A stretch of 64,000 nucleotides of DNA, taken from assembly GCA_044228505.1 (NCBI GenBank), contig JBGAUT010000010.1:1-64000 (forward strand), given 5' to 3'. Position 1 is the first letter of the stretch, and each line of letters opens with the position of its first letter. This document shows, piece by piece, positions 35,683 to 45,808 of this stretch. The translations under genes and the position numbers were made by a program. The stretch is from JAEUKA01 sp044228505 (lineage in GTDB: Bacteria > Myxococcota_A > Polyangia > Palsa-1104 > JAEUJZ01). The notes under the pieces are model-generated. The model ran no database searches and was not told where the DNA came from. It saw only the letters and a program-made list of their open reading frames with translations.

Positions 35683-37908
35683 CTACTCTTCGCCGCCCGA
35701 TGCCTTGAGTACGAATGGATAGGTTACCACAACGATACCGCCACCTTGCGGTTTGGGGAACTCCCAGCGGCGAACAGCCTGCGCAATGCACTGCTCAACG
35801 GGCTGACTGTTGAGAGTGGAAGACTGCACCATTGAGGCGATCACCTGACCCGTACCAGCGATCGTGAACTGGATCATGACCCGGCCCACTAGCCCTGCAT
35901 TGCGCACCAACTCGCGCTCGTAGCAGAACTTCACCTCGTTAATGTGACGGCGAATGATGCGACGAATGATCTCCTTGTCGAGCGATCCGCGCACTTCAGC
36001 AGTGCCAGGAACTACGTCTGGTGCCGACGCACGACGTCCACCAAGACCACCAGCACCACGCCCATAGCCAGACAGACCACCGCCGCCACCGCCCTTGCCG
36101 ATCGTGCCGAGGTTGCCAAGCCCGATGGTACCTTCACCGGTACCACCACCACCATGGCCCGAGCCGACCAGGCCGAGACCACCAACGCCGTAGGCCTCGC
36201 CCACTTCAGTCCCGACCAAGCTTCCGAGCACGTCCGCAGCATCGGTTCCTAGCGCCGAATCACGACCGAATGCCGACGCAAGGATCGAGCCCTGGTTGCT
36301 CTTGATGATCCCCAGAACACCAGCCTTCTCGGCGGCGTCCTTCGCAAGCTGCTTCGCTAGGTGTGGATCTTGATTGTCCTTCGGACCCTTCAAGGCATAC
36401 AGACCCTGCTTCTTCAGCGAGTCTTTTTTGCCCATCTTGCCTTCTTCGTCTTTGTGGCGCTTGCCCTTGCCACCCATGTCGTCGTCTTGCTTCTTCTTCA
36501 GCCACTCCGGGATGACTTCTTCCTTCTGCTCCGGCGGCTTGGTCAGAAGCTTGGCAAAGCGCTGATCGTTCATGAACGCATCGAGCGACAACGATCGCGG
36601 ATCGGGCGGAATCGAAAAGATCAGAGCGAGAAACAGGCCGGTGATCGCAAAGACCCCACCGGTATAGGACTGTGTCCCCCAGTCGATCTCGACAGGAACC
36701 GGCATCCGCTTGGCACGAGGCGTTCCAACGATATGAAACGTGTTTTCTCCAAGCGAAACACTGATTCGGGCATCACCAGCGATCGGCAGAGCATAGGCAC
36801 CAGCGAACGCCGAAGAAGGCTTCGCAAGTCCACTCGACACGGCTTCGCTGAGGGAAACCGACCGATCGCCTTCCTGCACCTTGCCGCCCATCTGCGCAGT
36901 GAAAAGCACCTCAAAGTCCGATCCCGTCGAGTGAACCAGCGGCATCAACGGGACTTGCAGTGCCGTGCCGATCTGAAAGTTCGCGGCCGGATCACTCCCG
37001 ATCGTGAAGTCCCGGTCGCCAAGTTCATCAAAGCGACGGAACAGACCCCACAACAGCAGTCCCGCGCCGAGGACCAGGAACGAAGCACAGGCAACGTCCG
37101 TCGCTGGGTGGTCTCTTTTGACCGTCTTTCTGAACTCGGCCATCGGCTTGCCCGTGGCTTCCCATGCATCACGATCTGCACGGAACGCGGCGACCTGAAC
37201 GTAGGCCACCATGAACCATGTCAGAGCAGCGAGGAGCAAGGCACCTCCTGCCCAGATCAATCCCTTCGTGAGCGGCTGAACCACACCGGCCGCCGGGTTC
37301 TGAAGCAACCGCACATCGACCACCGAATCTTCGAACAGTGCACTTACCTCGACGGCACGTGCACCATCCCGCGATTCGATCTCATCTGTGTTCGAGCGCA
37401 GCCCCTGAATTCCATAGTGACTGGGAAGCCCTGATTGCCTCGGAGAGGGTGCCGCAATCGACTGATATGCGGGCACAGCCGCCGCACCAAACGACGGCAT
37501 CGCAGGGACAGGGATTGGTCCCGGAACCATCGAGCCGGAACCAACGATTTGACCAAGATCAACCTGAAGCGTCGCATCCGTGTTGGCCTGCGGCTCACCG
37601 ATCGTCACGATGATTCGAATGTCACCAATGGTGATTTCATCGCCTGAGGATAGGAGCTGCTTGTTGATCTTCTGCCCGTTGACCAGCGTCCCCTGCGCTG
37701 AACCACCCAGGTCAACGATCGACACCTCGCTGGGACCAGTAACCTCGACCATCGCATGCATCCGCGAAATCGAGGGATCATCAATGTGCAGATGCGACGA
37801 GGACAGCCTGCCCACCTTGATGATGTCTTGGCTGAGGGTCACAGTCTGGAGAAGTTGCTCCCCTTTAAAGACTTGAAACGTCAGGGGAACCGTCACACCG
37901 CCTGGCAT
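35683..37908 (-). CDS. gltG: FHA-domain membrane protein with TonB/AgmX-type C-terminus, GltG/PglI-like
   Basis: The 741 residues start with an FHA domain (about 8-105; GRLSSSHLHIDDPSISRMHA) that would read phosphothreonine in the cytoplasm. Membrane segments lie near 212-232, 262-285 and 418-438, with a beta-rich region between the last two. After a charged stretch (KKKQDDDMGGKGK) and a Gly-rich linker comes a TonB-like domain (639-741) with the AgmX/PglI signature RRHINEVKFCYERELVRN and a Cys at the CYER position. This FHA-TM-TonB layout is that of GltG in the M. xanthus gliding complex, which spans the inner membrane and reaches into the periplasm. GGAGG lies 8 bases before the ATG. Confidence 0.85.
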   Translation of the reverse strand: MPGGVTVPLTFQVFKGEQLLQTVTLSQDIIKVGRLSSSHLHIDDPSISRMHAMVEVTGPSEVSIVDLGGSAQGTLVNGQKINKQLLSSGDEITIGDIRIIVTIGEPQANTDATLQVDLGQIVGSGSMVPGPIPVPAMPSFGAAAVPAYQSIAAPSPRQSGLPSHYGIQGLRSNTDEIESRDGARAVEVSALFEDSVVDVRLLQNPAAGVVQPLTKGLIWAGGALLLAALTWFMVAYVQVAAFRADRDAWEATGKPMAEFRKTVKRDHPATDVACASFLVLGAGLLLWGLFRRFDELGDRDFTIGSDPAANFQIGTALQVPLMPLVHSTGSDFEVLFTAQMGGKVQEGDRSVSLSEAVSSGLAKPSSAFAGAYALPIAGDARISVSLGENTFHIVGTPRAKRMPVPVEIDWGTQSYTGGVFAITGLFLALIFSIPPDPRSLSLDAFMNDQRFAKLLTKPPEQKEEVIPEWLKKKQDDDMGGKGKRHKDEEGKMGKKDSLKKQGLYALKGPKDNQDPHLAKQLAKDAAEKAGVLGIIKSNQGSILASAFGRDSALGTDAADVLGSLVGTEVGEAYGVGGLGLVGSGHGGGGTGEGTIGLGNLGTIGKGGGGGGLSGYGRGAGGLGGRRASAPDVVPGTAEVRGSLDKEIIRRIIRRHINEVKFCYERELVRNAGLVGRVMIQFTIAGTGQVIASMVQSSTLNSQPVEQCIAQAVRRWEFPKPQGGGIVVVTYPFVLKASGGEE

Positions 37909-38320
37909 CTAGTGTCCTCCGAGAGTGGTCGGCGACGAGTGACCATTGGCCATGCTCGCTTCGCCACGGATTGTCCGAGCCCCGAACCGGCCCGCCGACG
38001 CACCGAGAGAACACCGACCTCATAAAGGCCTTTGCTCTCGCGACCTGGCAACAGCCGAGTTCTTTGCAACACGGTAGTGCTTTACCGCGAGTCTGTACGA
38101 AATGCAATGACAGAAGGGGTCAAGGTAGGACGACGAGAACCTGCAACCGACAAGCTGGAGTTGCTCTCGTCGCCAAGACAGACTCTCGAATCGCGTTCGC
38201 GAAGGCCAACGCGATAGATGTGAGGGCTGTAGGGAAATACAAAACGCGCCCACCGGAATCGGGGACGCACGATGCGGGAACACCTAGGTAGGTGTCAGCG
38301 AGGACTGACTCAGGTACCGA
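37909..38320. other. 412-base gap upstream of gltG, containing a 16-nt inverted repeat
   Basis: ACACCTA-GG-TAGGTGT (38280-38295) is a perfect inverted repeat 25 bases downstream of the small CglF-like gene on the minus strand. It has no T-run, so its role as a terminator is uncertain. AAAGGCCTTT also occurs near 38027. I could not identify a convincing promoter for gltG or any supported coding frame here. Confidence 0.5.
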
Positions 38321-38623
38321 CTACAGGAACTCGGTGGTCTTGAGCATCTCGTTGATGAAATTTTCCCGAATCTTGATGAGCGACGAGTGCTTCGCCTTGT
38401 TACGACTGTCGATCATTTCACCATCGGGACGAACCAGATCACCTTCAACCGTGTCGTCGTCGAAGTCATATGTGGTCTTCTGCTTATACGCCACACCACC
38501 AGGGCCCGCTGCCGCTCCGCCTGGAGCAGCTCCACCCGCTGCAGCCGGCGCTGCTTCCTGCGCCTGCGCTGCCCCAAGGCCCAAGGTCATCAGCAGTGCC
38601 AATGCCATCGTGAGTTTCCGCAT
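38321..38623 (-). CDS. Small exported protein, CglF-like
   Basis: The 100 residues have a signal peptide (cleavage near AQA-QEA, residue 22), an Ala/Gly/Pro-rich linker, and a conserved-looking C-terminal half with YDFDDDTVEGDLVRPDG and SLIKIRENFINEML. From memory, the small M. xanthus A-motility protein CglF has the same design (short exported protein with VEG-x-L-x-RP and a LI-x-IR-x-xF-x-x-EML end), but I cannot run the alignment. GGGAGG lies 8 bases upstream of the ATG. It sits between the gltE-like and gltG genes, and a periplasmic role in the same machine is inferred. Confidence 0.7.
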   Translation of the reverse strand: MRKLTMALALLMTLGLGAAQAQEAAPAAAGGAAPGGAAAGPGGVAYKQKTTYDFDDDTVEGDLVRPDGEMIDSRNKAKHSSLIKIRENFINEMLKTTEFL

Positions 38624-38715
38624 CGAAGAACCTCCCTTACCCGACTGATCTTACCAAAAGCATAAGTAGCGCACGGACCACTTTCAAGAGCTGCACGCTA
38701 CCTGTTTCATTGTGT

Positions 38716-40107
38716 CTACTTAGCCGCAGGAGCCGCAGGGGCTGGAGCTGCTGCACCGCCCGCAGGGGCTGGAGTTGCTGCACCACCCGCAGGAGGAGGC
38801 GCACCGGCACCACCACCCTGCTGCTTCATTTGCTCCTCTTGCTGCTTCATCTGCCGTTCCATCTCGGCTTGCTGTTTCTTCAGCTCTTCTTCGAGCTTCT
38901 TCTGTTCTTCAAGGGCCTTGAAGGTATCGTCAATATCCTTGATACGACGATTAGAATCGGTGATGTGTTCTTGGTCAGCCTTCTCACAAGCCATGAACTT
39001 CTTGTAGTAGTCTTTGCTCTTGTTCATGTCATCAGGGCTACCGTTTTTGTAGTCTTGATAGAGCAATCCCAAGTTATAGAAAACACCACATTTCTTGGCT
39101 TCCAATCGCGGCTCGATTTTAGGATCGACCTGCACCTGAAGCGCTTTATTGTACCACTGCTCCGCTTCATCGGCTTTACGCTGACCACGAAGAGCCACGC
39201 CCATACCAACGGTCGCATCGAAGTGATTCGGAACCTTCTTGAGCACCGCTTGGAAGGCTTCTTCTGCCTGCTTATAGCTACGAGCGGAGAGGCTGATTGC
39301 ACCGATGTTGAGCTGCGCTTCCGACAAGCTTGGATCCAGCGTTGCTGCTTTGCGAAACTCAGTCAACGCGCCAGTCACGTCCTTACTACGCAACTTGATT
39401 AGTCCAAGCGTATTGTAGATAGGTGCATAGTCTGGATTGATCTTCTTGGCTTCATCACACACAAGCTGAGCGAGACGCAGCTTTGAGCGGTCTGCCTCTG
39501 CTGTAGTGTAATAGATCGATGCCAAGATTTGATAAGCAGCCATCGACTCTGCATCAAGCGCAAGCGCACGACGCAATTGACCGATCGCCTCATCAAAACC
39601 AGCCTTGTTATTGGCCAGACGAGCACGTTCGTAAAGTAGCGCGCCACGGTTGTTATAGGCCGAAACAGCCAACGGACTCTTCGGGTCGGCCTTGATGGCG
39701 TTCTCGAACTGCACCAGCGCTTCCGCCGTACGCCCCGCACGCTGCATCATCGCGCCGAGGTTGTTCATCGCAGGTGCCAGCTTCGGATTCTTCGACAGCG
39801 CCTGCTTGTACATCGACTCGGCATCCTTCTCCATGCCGCACTCTTCGTACACAGCGCCGGCATTGAAGATGGCGTCGCCTTCGTGCGCCTTGTCCTTGTC
39901 ACCCGCCTTGATGAATTCCTTGGCGAACTTCTGGCAGTCATCAGCGCTTAGAACGATCGGTCCTGGAGGACTCTCCTTCTTGCGCTCGTGAGCCGCTTTC
40001 CACTTCTCCACGACTTCATCAACCGGGCCTTTGGTCTTGGCAGCAAACGAATCCGCCGACAACAGGAGGCCCGAGACAATCGTCAACCGAACCAGGTAAG
40101 AACTCAT
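38716..40107 (-). CDS. gltE: Exported TPR protein with coiled-coil tail, GltE-like position
   Basis: I chose the ATG at 40107 (463 residues): AGGA lies 6 bases upstream and it gives a proper signal peptide (cleavage near SFA-AKT). The frame extends to 40179. About eight TPRs follow (APAMNNLGAMMQRAGRTAEA, APIYNTLGLIKLRSKDV, AQLNIGAISLSARSYKQ). Then come a Glu/Lys/Gln-rich coiled coil (about 390-430) and an Ala/Pro/Gly tail. There is no lipobox, unlike M. xanthus GltE/AglT as usually described. Its place between the gltD- and gltG-like genes fits gltE; the identity is inferred. Periplasmic. Confidence 0.65.
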   Translation of the reverse strand: MSSYLVRLTIVSGLLLSADSFAAKTKGPVDEVVEKWKAAHERKKESPPGPIVLSADDCQKFAKEFIKAGDKDKAHEGDAIFNAGAVYEECGMEKDAESMYKQALSKNPKLAPAMNNLGAMMQRAGRTAEALVQFENAIKADPKSPLAVSAYNNRGALLYERARLANNKAGFDEAIGQLRRALALDAESMAAYQILASIYYTTAEADRSKLRLAQLVCDEAKKINPDYAPIYNTLGLIKLRSKDVTGALTEFRKAATLDPSLSEAQLNIGAISLSARSYKQAEEAFQAVLKKVPNHFDATVGMGVALRGQRKADEAEQWYNKALQVQVDPKIEPRLEAKKCGVFYNLGLLYQDYKNGSPDDMNKSKDYYKKFMACEKADQEHITDSNRRIKDIDDTFKALEEQKKLEEELKKQQAEMERQMKQQEEQMKQQGGGAGAPPPAGGAATPAPAGGAAAPAPAAPAAK

Positions 40108-40178
40108 CCGCAGTCCTCGCACTCGTGAAGCAGCGCCGCTATCCATGACAGCTTCTCTCCGATACATGCGCATGGTCA

Positions 40179-43100
40179 TTACTTATCCGCTGGCGCCAGG
40201 AAAGGCTGCGCCACATCCAAGGTCACGCCCGCATAACCAGGCTCCGCCCGAATTTCCGACGCAAGCGGATACTCGGAGGGCTTGATCTGGTTGAGTTCCT
40301 CTTCACACAGCTTCGACCACTCGTTAAACCAGTTCAGCTCGGTCGACTTGTCGAGGCAGGTCTTCAGACCTTCAACCGCCTTGCCGTCGAGCGGCTCGGC
40401 TTGGTCGGTCATCTGGTCGCAGTAAGCGTTGCGGAACATATCTGCCCACTCGTCACGCTCCAAACCGGACGGAGTCGGTGGCGGGGTTGGAACCTCGGTG
40501 GTAAACAGACCGTTCGCGAAGTCCTGGAACAGCTGACCGATACGTGCCGCTGCCGCAATGGCCCAGTTCGCATTCTTCATCAGAATGACGCCCTGGTAGA
40601 GCTTCTGCGCTTCAAGCAGCTTCTTGGTCTTGCCTTCAATCCAGCCCTTGAACTTCTTCGTCGAGGCTTCCATCTCCTTCTTCTTCTGCGGATCGAAGAC
40701 GAGGCCCGTCGGAACAGTCATCTTGATGAGCTCTTCATAGAGCTGGTCGCCTTGGTACATCTTCGCCATCGCGGTGTGGTAGGTCATGACCGCCACGCGC
40801 CGATCGCGCTCTTGCTCGTCGTTCTTCGGCACGTTGGCAGCCGCGGCACCGCCCTTATAGAGATCCAGCGCCTTTTGGAAGTGCTGCATCGCTTCTTTCA
40901 CTTGGGCTGGACGACGATCCTGAACCGAGATCTTCGACTTGGTTTCTGGACCGCACTGGCCAAGCTTGAGTGGACCCTTGTTCTTGACTTTCTTGTTCTT
41001 CGCCGCCGCTGCGTTCTTCGCCTGAAGGGCCGTTGCTGCACTGGCGCGAATACGCTTGATCTCGAGGCAGGCACCACTTGGCTGAACCTGCAGCGGGCAC
41101 GACTCACGCCAGGCGATTTCACCGAGCTTCACTTCCGCGATGATCTGACGGTCGATACCGCCCTTGGCCGACCAAGACTTCAGGTACTCGGAGAAGTGCT
41201 GCTTGACCTTCGCCCAGTCCTTCCTCTGCTCGTAGATCTGGCCCATGTCGAAGAAGACGCCGGCCGCCTGGTCGTAGAACTCTTTGCGACCGCCGTAGTT
41301 CTTGATGAACATGTTGACGAGCTCGATCGACTTGTCGGTCTGGCCCAAGCCTCGACGGAAGAAGGCAGCAGTGTTCAGTGCCAGCGGAGCATCGACACGC
41401 TTGGCGGGATCCTTTTCCTTTGGATCCGAGAACTCGCCAGGGAACTTGGTAGCAAACTTCTCGTACTGGTCTGCTGCCTGCTCATAGAAGGCGATGAACT
41501 GATAGTTCTGTCCCAGACGATAGATTGCCTTCTTCGCCAGCGGGTCCTCAGGACGAACCTGGATGAGTCGCTCACGACCCTGAATTGCCAAGCCGATCAG
41601 ACGTGCACGCTCAAAGTTGACCGAGGCGTTGAAGTAAAGCTCGGCCAGCTTCGGATCGTTCGGGAACCGCTCAGCCAGTTGGAGATAGAGCACGCCGGCT
41701 TGCTTGTAGTCGCCCATCTTCTCGACGACTTCGATCTTGATACGCAGCAGGCTGTTCTTGATCTTCTGAAGGGTCTCCTCGAACTCCTTGTCCTTCGTCA
41801 GATCTGGCATTCCCGAGAACTTGTCGACCTGCTTCTCCATCATCGCAACCCACTCGTCGCCCTTGGCTTTGTCGAGCTTGATCTTGATGGCGATGCACTC
41901 CAAGAGCAGGTTTGCGGAATAAAGCGCCATTTCACTCTTCGAGTGGTTCTCCGCGAGATCCTTGAAGAGCGGAATCGCCTTATCAAAGTAGTTGTTCTCG
42001 AAGAAGATGCGGGCACGACGGTACTTGATCGTCGGTAGCTCAGGCGCTTCAGGCACGTACTGAATGTACGTATCGAAGGCGTCCATCATCTTCTGGATCT
42101 TCTCGGGAATCGGCTTTGGAGCGAGCGCCTCTTCCTCGTTCTGCTTGTCCTTGTCCTTCTTCGCAGCTTCAACTTGCTTACGCTGAGCACGCTTCTCGGC
42201 AAGAGCCTTCTTGGCCTCCTCCGCCGCATCCGCGCCTTCGTCAGAGACATCGAGGCAGTTCTTCCAAGAGATAACGGCCGCATACGCCGCATCCTTGAGA
42301 TACTTGCCCTTCTGATCCATCTTCACGACGTCGGTGTAGACCGGTGCCGCCTGACAGTACCAGTCACTCGAAGCCTTGCTGTCCATCGAGCCAAGCTTGA
42401 AGAGAAGCTCGGCGTACCAGAAGTGCATCAGGTAGCTGTCCTTCTCCTTCGGGAAGCGCCGGATGTACTCCTTATACAGATCGGAAGCGTTGGCGTAGGT
42501 ATCCATCACGCCGGTCTTCTGCGCTTCCTTGTGCCACACCGTCGCAAGCTCTCGGAGCATGCCAGCAGTGTTGTCGCGGCACTCATCGAGCGACTCTTTC
42601 TTGATGTTCTTCATCTCGGAGACCTTTTCGTAGATCGCCGAGAGTCGCTGAAGCTCTTTCACCGTCTCAGGAACCGCACGTGAGCCAGTCATCGAGAGGG
42701 TGTTCTTCAAGATTTCCGTCTGCCAGTTACACAGCTTGTCGGAACCCGAGTTGAGCTTGATAAGCTCGCGATAGGTCTTGATGCTGTCGAGGAACTTACC
42801 CTGGGCGTTGTACAGGTCGGCCAGGATCTCGAGCATCTGCGGCGCATAGTCTTTGCCGTACTTTTGGAAAAACGGCCACGCCTTCTCGGGTGTGCCCACC
42901 TGCGCATAAGTACGAACCAGATCCTTGCGCGCTTCCTTCAGTAGCTGCGGATCCCCCTTTGGCTTACCGGGACGACCTTTGCTTGCAAAGTCGATGACGT
43001 CGATGAAGGTCGCCATCGCATTCTTGAAGTCGGTCTGGTTGTAGTAGACCCAGCCCTTCTTATAGAGAGCGAACCCGAAGACCGGGCTGTCCTGATACGC

Positions 43101-43841
43101 GAGCACCTTCTCGTAGAACTTCAGTGCGTTCTCGAGATCCTTGTTCTCGAAGAAGTACTCACCAAAGGACAAGTAGGCATGCGGGAGGAACTGCGACTGC
43201 GGATAGTCCTTGATGAGCCGCTTGAAGAAGACCCGAGCCTGATCTTCCTTCTTCACCTGCGTTAGCAGATAAGCGAGGTAGAACAGAACCTGGTCCATCT
43301 TCGTATAGGTCTGATACTTCGGGCCGTTGGCGACTTCGAGATACTTTTTGACGGCCTCCATCAGCCAGGCCTTCTCACGCTTTTCGTAGTCAGCCTGCTG
43401 AGCCTTGAGCTGAGCTTCCTTCGCAGGATCGCCCTTCTCTTTGGCCGTAAAGATTTTCTCGTCGAGGTCACGAGCCTTGAAGTTGTAGTAGCTCTGCTGC
43501 TCGGCGTAGAGCTCTGCCATACGGAACAACAGGTCCGGCTTCTCGGCATCGCTTTCGCTCGTAGCATCAATTAGGCGCTGCAGAACTTTGATCTGAGCAT
43601 CCGTAACGGCCTTCAGATCCGCACCCTTGCCGGAAAATACGTCGGAGATCGCAAGATCCGGCTTCTTCTTGTCGCGATCCGCCTTGGATAGAGGCTTGGT
43701 CAACGCCGTCTGCTTGGCGTCAACAGCCGCCTCGGCCTTCTGGATCTTTTGGGGAACCGCCACTGCGGAGGAAAGTCCGCCGAGGACCAACGCTGCGACC
43801 AGTGGTCCAAAGAGGATTCGGGATGCAGGTGCTTTCAACAT
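40179..43841 (-). CDS. gltD: Large exported TPR protein, GltD/AgmU-like
   Basis: I chose the ATG at 43841 (1,220 residues) because it begins a signal peptide (LVAALVLGGLSSAVA); the frame stays open to 43958. The mature part is a long array of TPR-like helices of the divergent sort seen in BamD/YbgF (FRMAELYAEQQSYYNFKAR, HAYLSFGEYFFENKDLENA, ARIFFENNYFDKAIPLFKD). A Lys/Ala-rich segment (about 570-600) and a basic KNKKVKNKGPL stretch also occur. Size, export signal and place in the cluster match M. xanthus AgmU/GltD, reported as a large TPR protein in periplasm and cytoplasm. It would bridge inner-membrane GltG/GltJ and outer-membrane parts. Confidence 0.72.
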   Translation of the reverse strand: MLKAPASRILFGPLVAALVLGGLSSAVAVPQKIQKAEAAVDAKQTALTKPLSKADRDKKKPDLAISDVFSGKGADLKAVTDAQIKVLQRLIDATSESDAEKPDLLFRMAELYAEQQSYYNFKARDLDEKIFTAKEKGDPAKEAQLKAQQADYEKREKAWLMEAVKKYLEVANGPKYQTYTKMDQVLFYLAYLLTQVKKEDQARVFFKRLIKDYPQSQFLPHAYLSFGEYFFENKDLENALKFYEKVLAYQDSPVFGFALYKKGWVYYNQTDFKNAMATFIDVIDFASKGRPGKPKGDPQLLKEARKDLVRTYAQVGTPEKAWPFFQKYGKDYAPQMLEILADLYNAQGKFLDSIKTYRELIKLNSGSDKLCNWQTEILKNTLSMTGSRAVPETVKELQRLSAIYEKVSEMKNIKKESLDECRDNTAGMLRELATVWHKEAQKTGVMDTYANASDLYKEYIRRFPKEKDSYLMHFWYAELLFKLGSMDSKASSDWYCQAAPVYTDVVKMDQKGKYLKDAAYAAVISWKNCLDVSDEGADAAEEAKKALAEKRAQRKQVEAAKKDKDKQNEEEALAPKPIPEKIQKMMDAFDTYIQYVPEAPELPTIKYRRARIFFENNYFDKAIPLFKDLAENHSKSEMALYSANLLLECIAIKIKLDKAKGDEWVAMMEKQVDKFSGMPDLTKDKEFEETLQKIKNSLLRIKIEVVEKMGDYKQAGVLYLQLAERFPNDPKLAELYFNASVNFERARLIGLAIQGRERLIQVRPEDPLAKKAIYRLGQNYQFIAFYEQAADQYEKFATKFPGEFSDPKEKDPAKRVDAPLALNTAAFFRRGLGQTDKSIELVNMFIKNYGGRKEFYDQAAGVFFDMGQIYEQRKDWAKVKQHFSEYLKSWSAKGGIDRQIIAEVKLGEIAWRESCPLQVQPSGACLEIKRIRASAATALQAKNAAAAKNKKVKNKGPLKLGQCGPETKSKISVQDRRPAQVKEAMQHFQKALDLYKGGAAAANVPKNDEQERDRRVAVMTYHTAMAKMYQGDQLYEELIKMTVPTGLVFDPQKKKEMEASTKKFKGWIEGKTKKLLEAQKLYQGVILMKNANWAIAAAARIGQLFQDFANGLFTTEVPTPPPTPSGLERDEWADMFRNAYCDQMTDQAEPLDGKAVEGLKTCLDKSTELNWFNEWSKLCEEELNQIKPSEYPLASEIRAEPGYAGVTLDVAQPFLAPADK

Positions 43842-43974
43842 TTCGCCAGATTCTCGCTCAGTGAAGGTCTTCGCCTCATGCTCGGTACGGAAATGGCTTA
43901 GGCGACCTTGCGGGTCGCCTACTATCTGTCCGTCCGACACTCTCTCGGGACAAACCACTCTCGCTCAGCCAGTA

Positions 43975-45648
43975 CTAGCCAGGCGGCATGCCAGCCGGAG
44001 CTGCGCCGCCCTTTGACTGCTCACAGCGGTTGACGACTCGGAACCGGTAGTAGCCAAGCTCGTCTTTCCAGTACTCGCCATTAAACTTCCAATACACGTG
44101 CTCGTCGTCGGCGGAGATGTTGACCGCCTTCTTCGACGTGCCACTGATAGCCGCCTGCTCGCCTTTGATATTGGCCTCAAGCACGCCCTTCTGTCCTTGC
44201 AGGGTTTCGTACTCGATCTTGATCGCCTGCTTGATGAGTTCCTGAATCTCGCTTGCCAGTCGCTCAAGTCGCTTGCGGGCCAGTCCACCAGCTTCGTTTT
44301 CGGCGATCGACTTCTGCAGGGTCAGATCCTGGAGAACTGTGCCAGCGACAGCGGTCGATTTCCAACTCGGGTCCGCCTTGTCCACCTGAGACAACTCGCG
44401 GTCAAGCTCCGTCACGTAGTCCAGCGTCTTGGCCAGCGTACGATCCTGAAGCGCGCCTTCCGACGCCCGCTGTACGCGGTCCGACAGGCCGGCTTCGCCA
44501 GAGCGGATCTTGAGGATGTACTTATAAAGCTCGGCGTTATCGGGATACTTCTTGACCAGCGACAAGATCTCCTCGCGGAGCGCCGGATACGTCTGGTTGA
44601 ACTCAACCAGCGTCTCCATCGCACGCTCGTAGTTACATCGCTGGAAGAAGATCACGGCGCGCAGAATGATCGATTCTGGGAAGAACTCGTTCTCGAAGAA
44701 CGGCGCGTTCAGCGTATGGATGTTTCCAAGAGCCTTGTCGTCTGCGTCGATCTGGAAGTGCGCCCAACTAGACTCAAACAGCGACGGCAGCCAGTCCGGA
44801 GACTCGGACGGCAGTTTGTCGTAGAAGCGAATCGCCTGAGGGAACTGCCTCGTTGCGTAGAACACGCGAGCGAGAGCAAGATTCGCCATATCCTCGAACT
44901 CTGCCGTCGTCGAATCGCCACCCTTGGCCTTGCGAAGGATCTGACGGAATGCCTCGGCCGCTTCCTTTCCGCGATTTTCACGGACATGGATGATGCCTTC
45001 GAGGTACTTCGACCGAGCAAAGAACTCGTTCGTCTCAGGGACCAACGCGAATAGCTCAAGAGCCTCTTTGAAGTTGCTCTTGGTGTAGTGGTATCGAGCC
45101 AGGAGGTAGTACAGCTCGTTACGAACCGGCTCGAGAGCAGGTTGCTCAAGATCTTGCCGATTGTACTTGCCGATCTTCTCGAGCACGCCTGCCGATTCGG
45201 GAAGGAATCGAGACAGCGAAGCGAGCCACTGCAGCGTTTTTTGGTAGTAACGGTGCGACTGGCCTTTATCAACGATCTTGTTGAAGTACGACAGCGATGC
45301 TGAATAGAACTTGAGGTTAAACAGCGTCTTGCCCATGAAGAACTCGGCGCGCTGTTTGTTGCCCTCATCGTCTCCGGACTGACCTTCAACGACCTTGTTC
45401 AGCTCGATCGAAGACATGTAATAGTCTTCGCTATCGTACAGTTTGAGCGCTCTCTCCAACGTCTTCGACGGAGGTGCACTGCTCTCAACCGTGGGTGCAG
45501 CCGCGGTGCCACCCTGTGCCGCAGGATTGGCTGCCGGCTGGGCGGGCTGCAGGTCAGCGTCTTTTTGCTTCTTCTTCGCCACCGCCGGGCCGGCAAACGC
45601 CAGGCAAGTTGCGACAGCAGCGACGGTGTTCCTCAGAGTACGGTTCAT
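43975..45648 (-). CDS. gltC: Exported TPR protein, GltC-like
   Basis: I chose the ATG at 45648 (557 residues): AGGGG lies 7 bases upstream and it begins a signal peptide (cleavage near AVA-KKK). A Pro/Ala/Gln linker comes first, then TPR-like helices (about 60-330: ALKLYDSEDYYMSSIELNKV, RSKYLEGIIHVRENRGKEA). A helical stretch around 400-500 leads to a compact C-terminus with YWKFNGEYWKDELGYYRFRV and a final Cys. From memory, the FNGEYW-x-DELG-x-Y ending is characteristic of GltC. First gene behind the strong promoter at 45809-45838. Periplasmic. Confidence 0.72.
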   Translation of the reverse strand: MNRTLRNTVAAVATCLAFAGPAVAKKKQKDADLQPAQPAANPAAQGGTAAAPTVESSAPPSKTLERALKLYDSEDYYMSSIELNKVVEGQSGDDEGNKQRAEFFMGKTLFNLKFYSASLSYFNKIVDKGQSHRYYQKTLQWLASLSRFLPESAGVLEKIGKYNRQDLEQPALEPVRNELYYLLARYHYTKSNFKEALELFALVPETNEFFARSKYLEGIIHVRENRGKEAAEAFRQILRKAKGGDSTTAEFEDMANLALARVFYATRQFPQAIRFYDKLPSESPDWLPSLFESSWAHFQIDADDKALGNIHTLNAPFFENEFFPESIILRAVIFFQRCNYERAMETLVEFNQTYPALREEILSLVKKYPDNAELYKYILKIRSGEAGLSDRVQRASEGALQDRTLAKTLDYVTELDRELSQVDKADPSWKSTAVAGTVLQDLTLQKSIAENEAGGLARKRLERLASEIQELIKQAIKIEYETLQGQKGVLEANIKGEQAAISGTSKKAVNISADDEHVYWKFNGEYWKDELGYYRFRVVNRCEQSKGGAAPAGMPPG

Positions 45649-45808
45649 GCGCAAACCCCTGTCTCCAAACCGCTTCGGCACATGCGGATAGTTGTTCGAT
45701 GCCACCTGGTGTGGGCCATGCTCACCAATGAGATCTGACCGTCAGGTCGGTGCCTTAACAGCACGCGCCATACCGACAGAATTGTGTCTTCCGTAGCCAA
45801 GCTCGGCG

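Noticed and set aside
40401..42038. 545-residue plus-strand frame opposite the gltD-like gene
   Set aside because: Leu/Val/Arg-rich shadow translation with no domain; the minus strand has signal peptide and TPR content.
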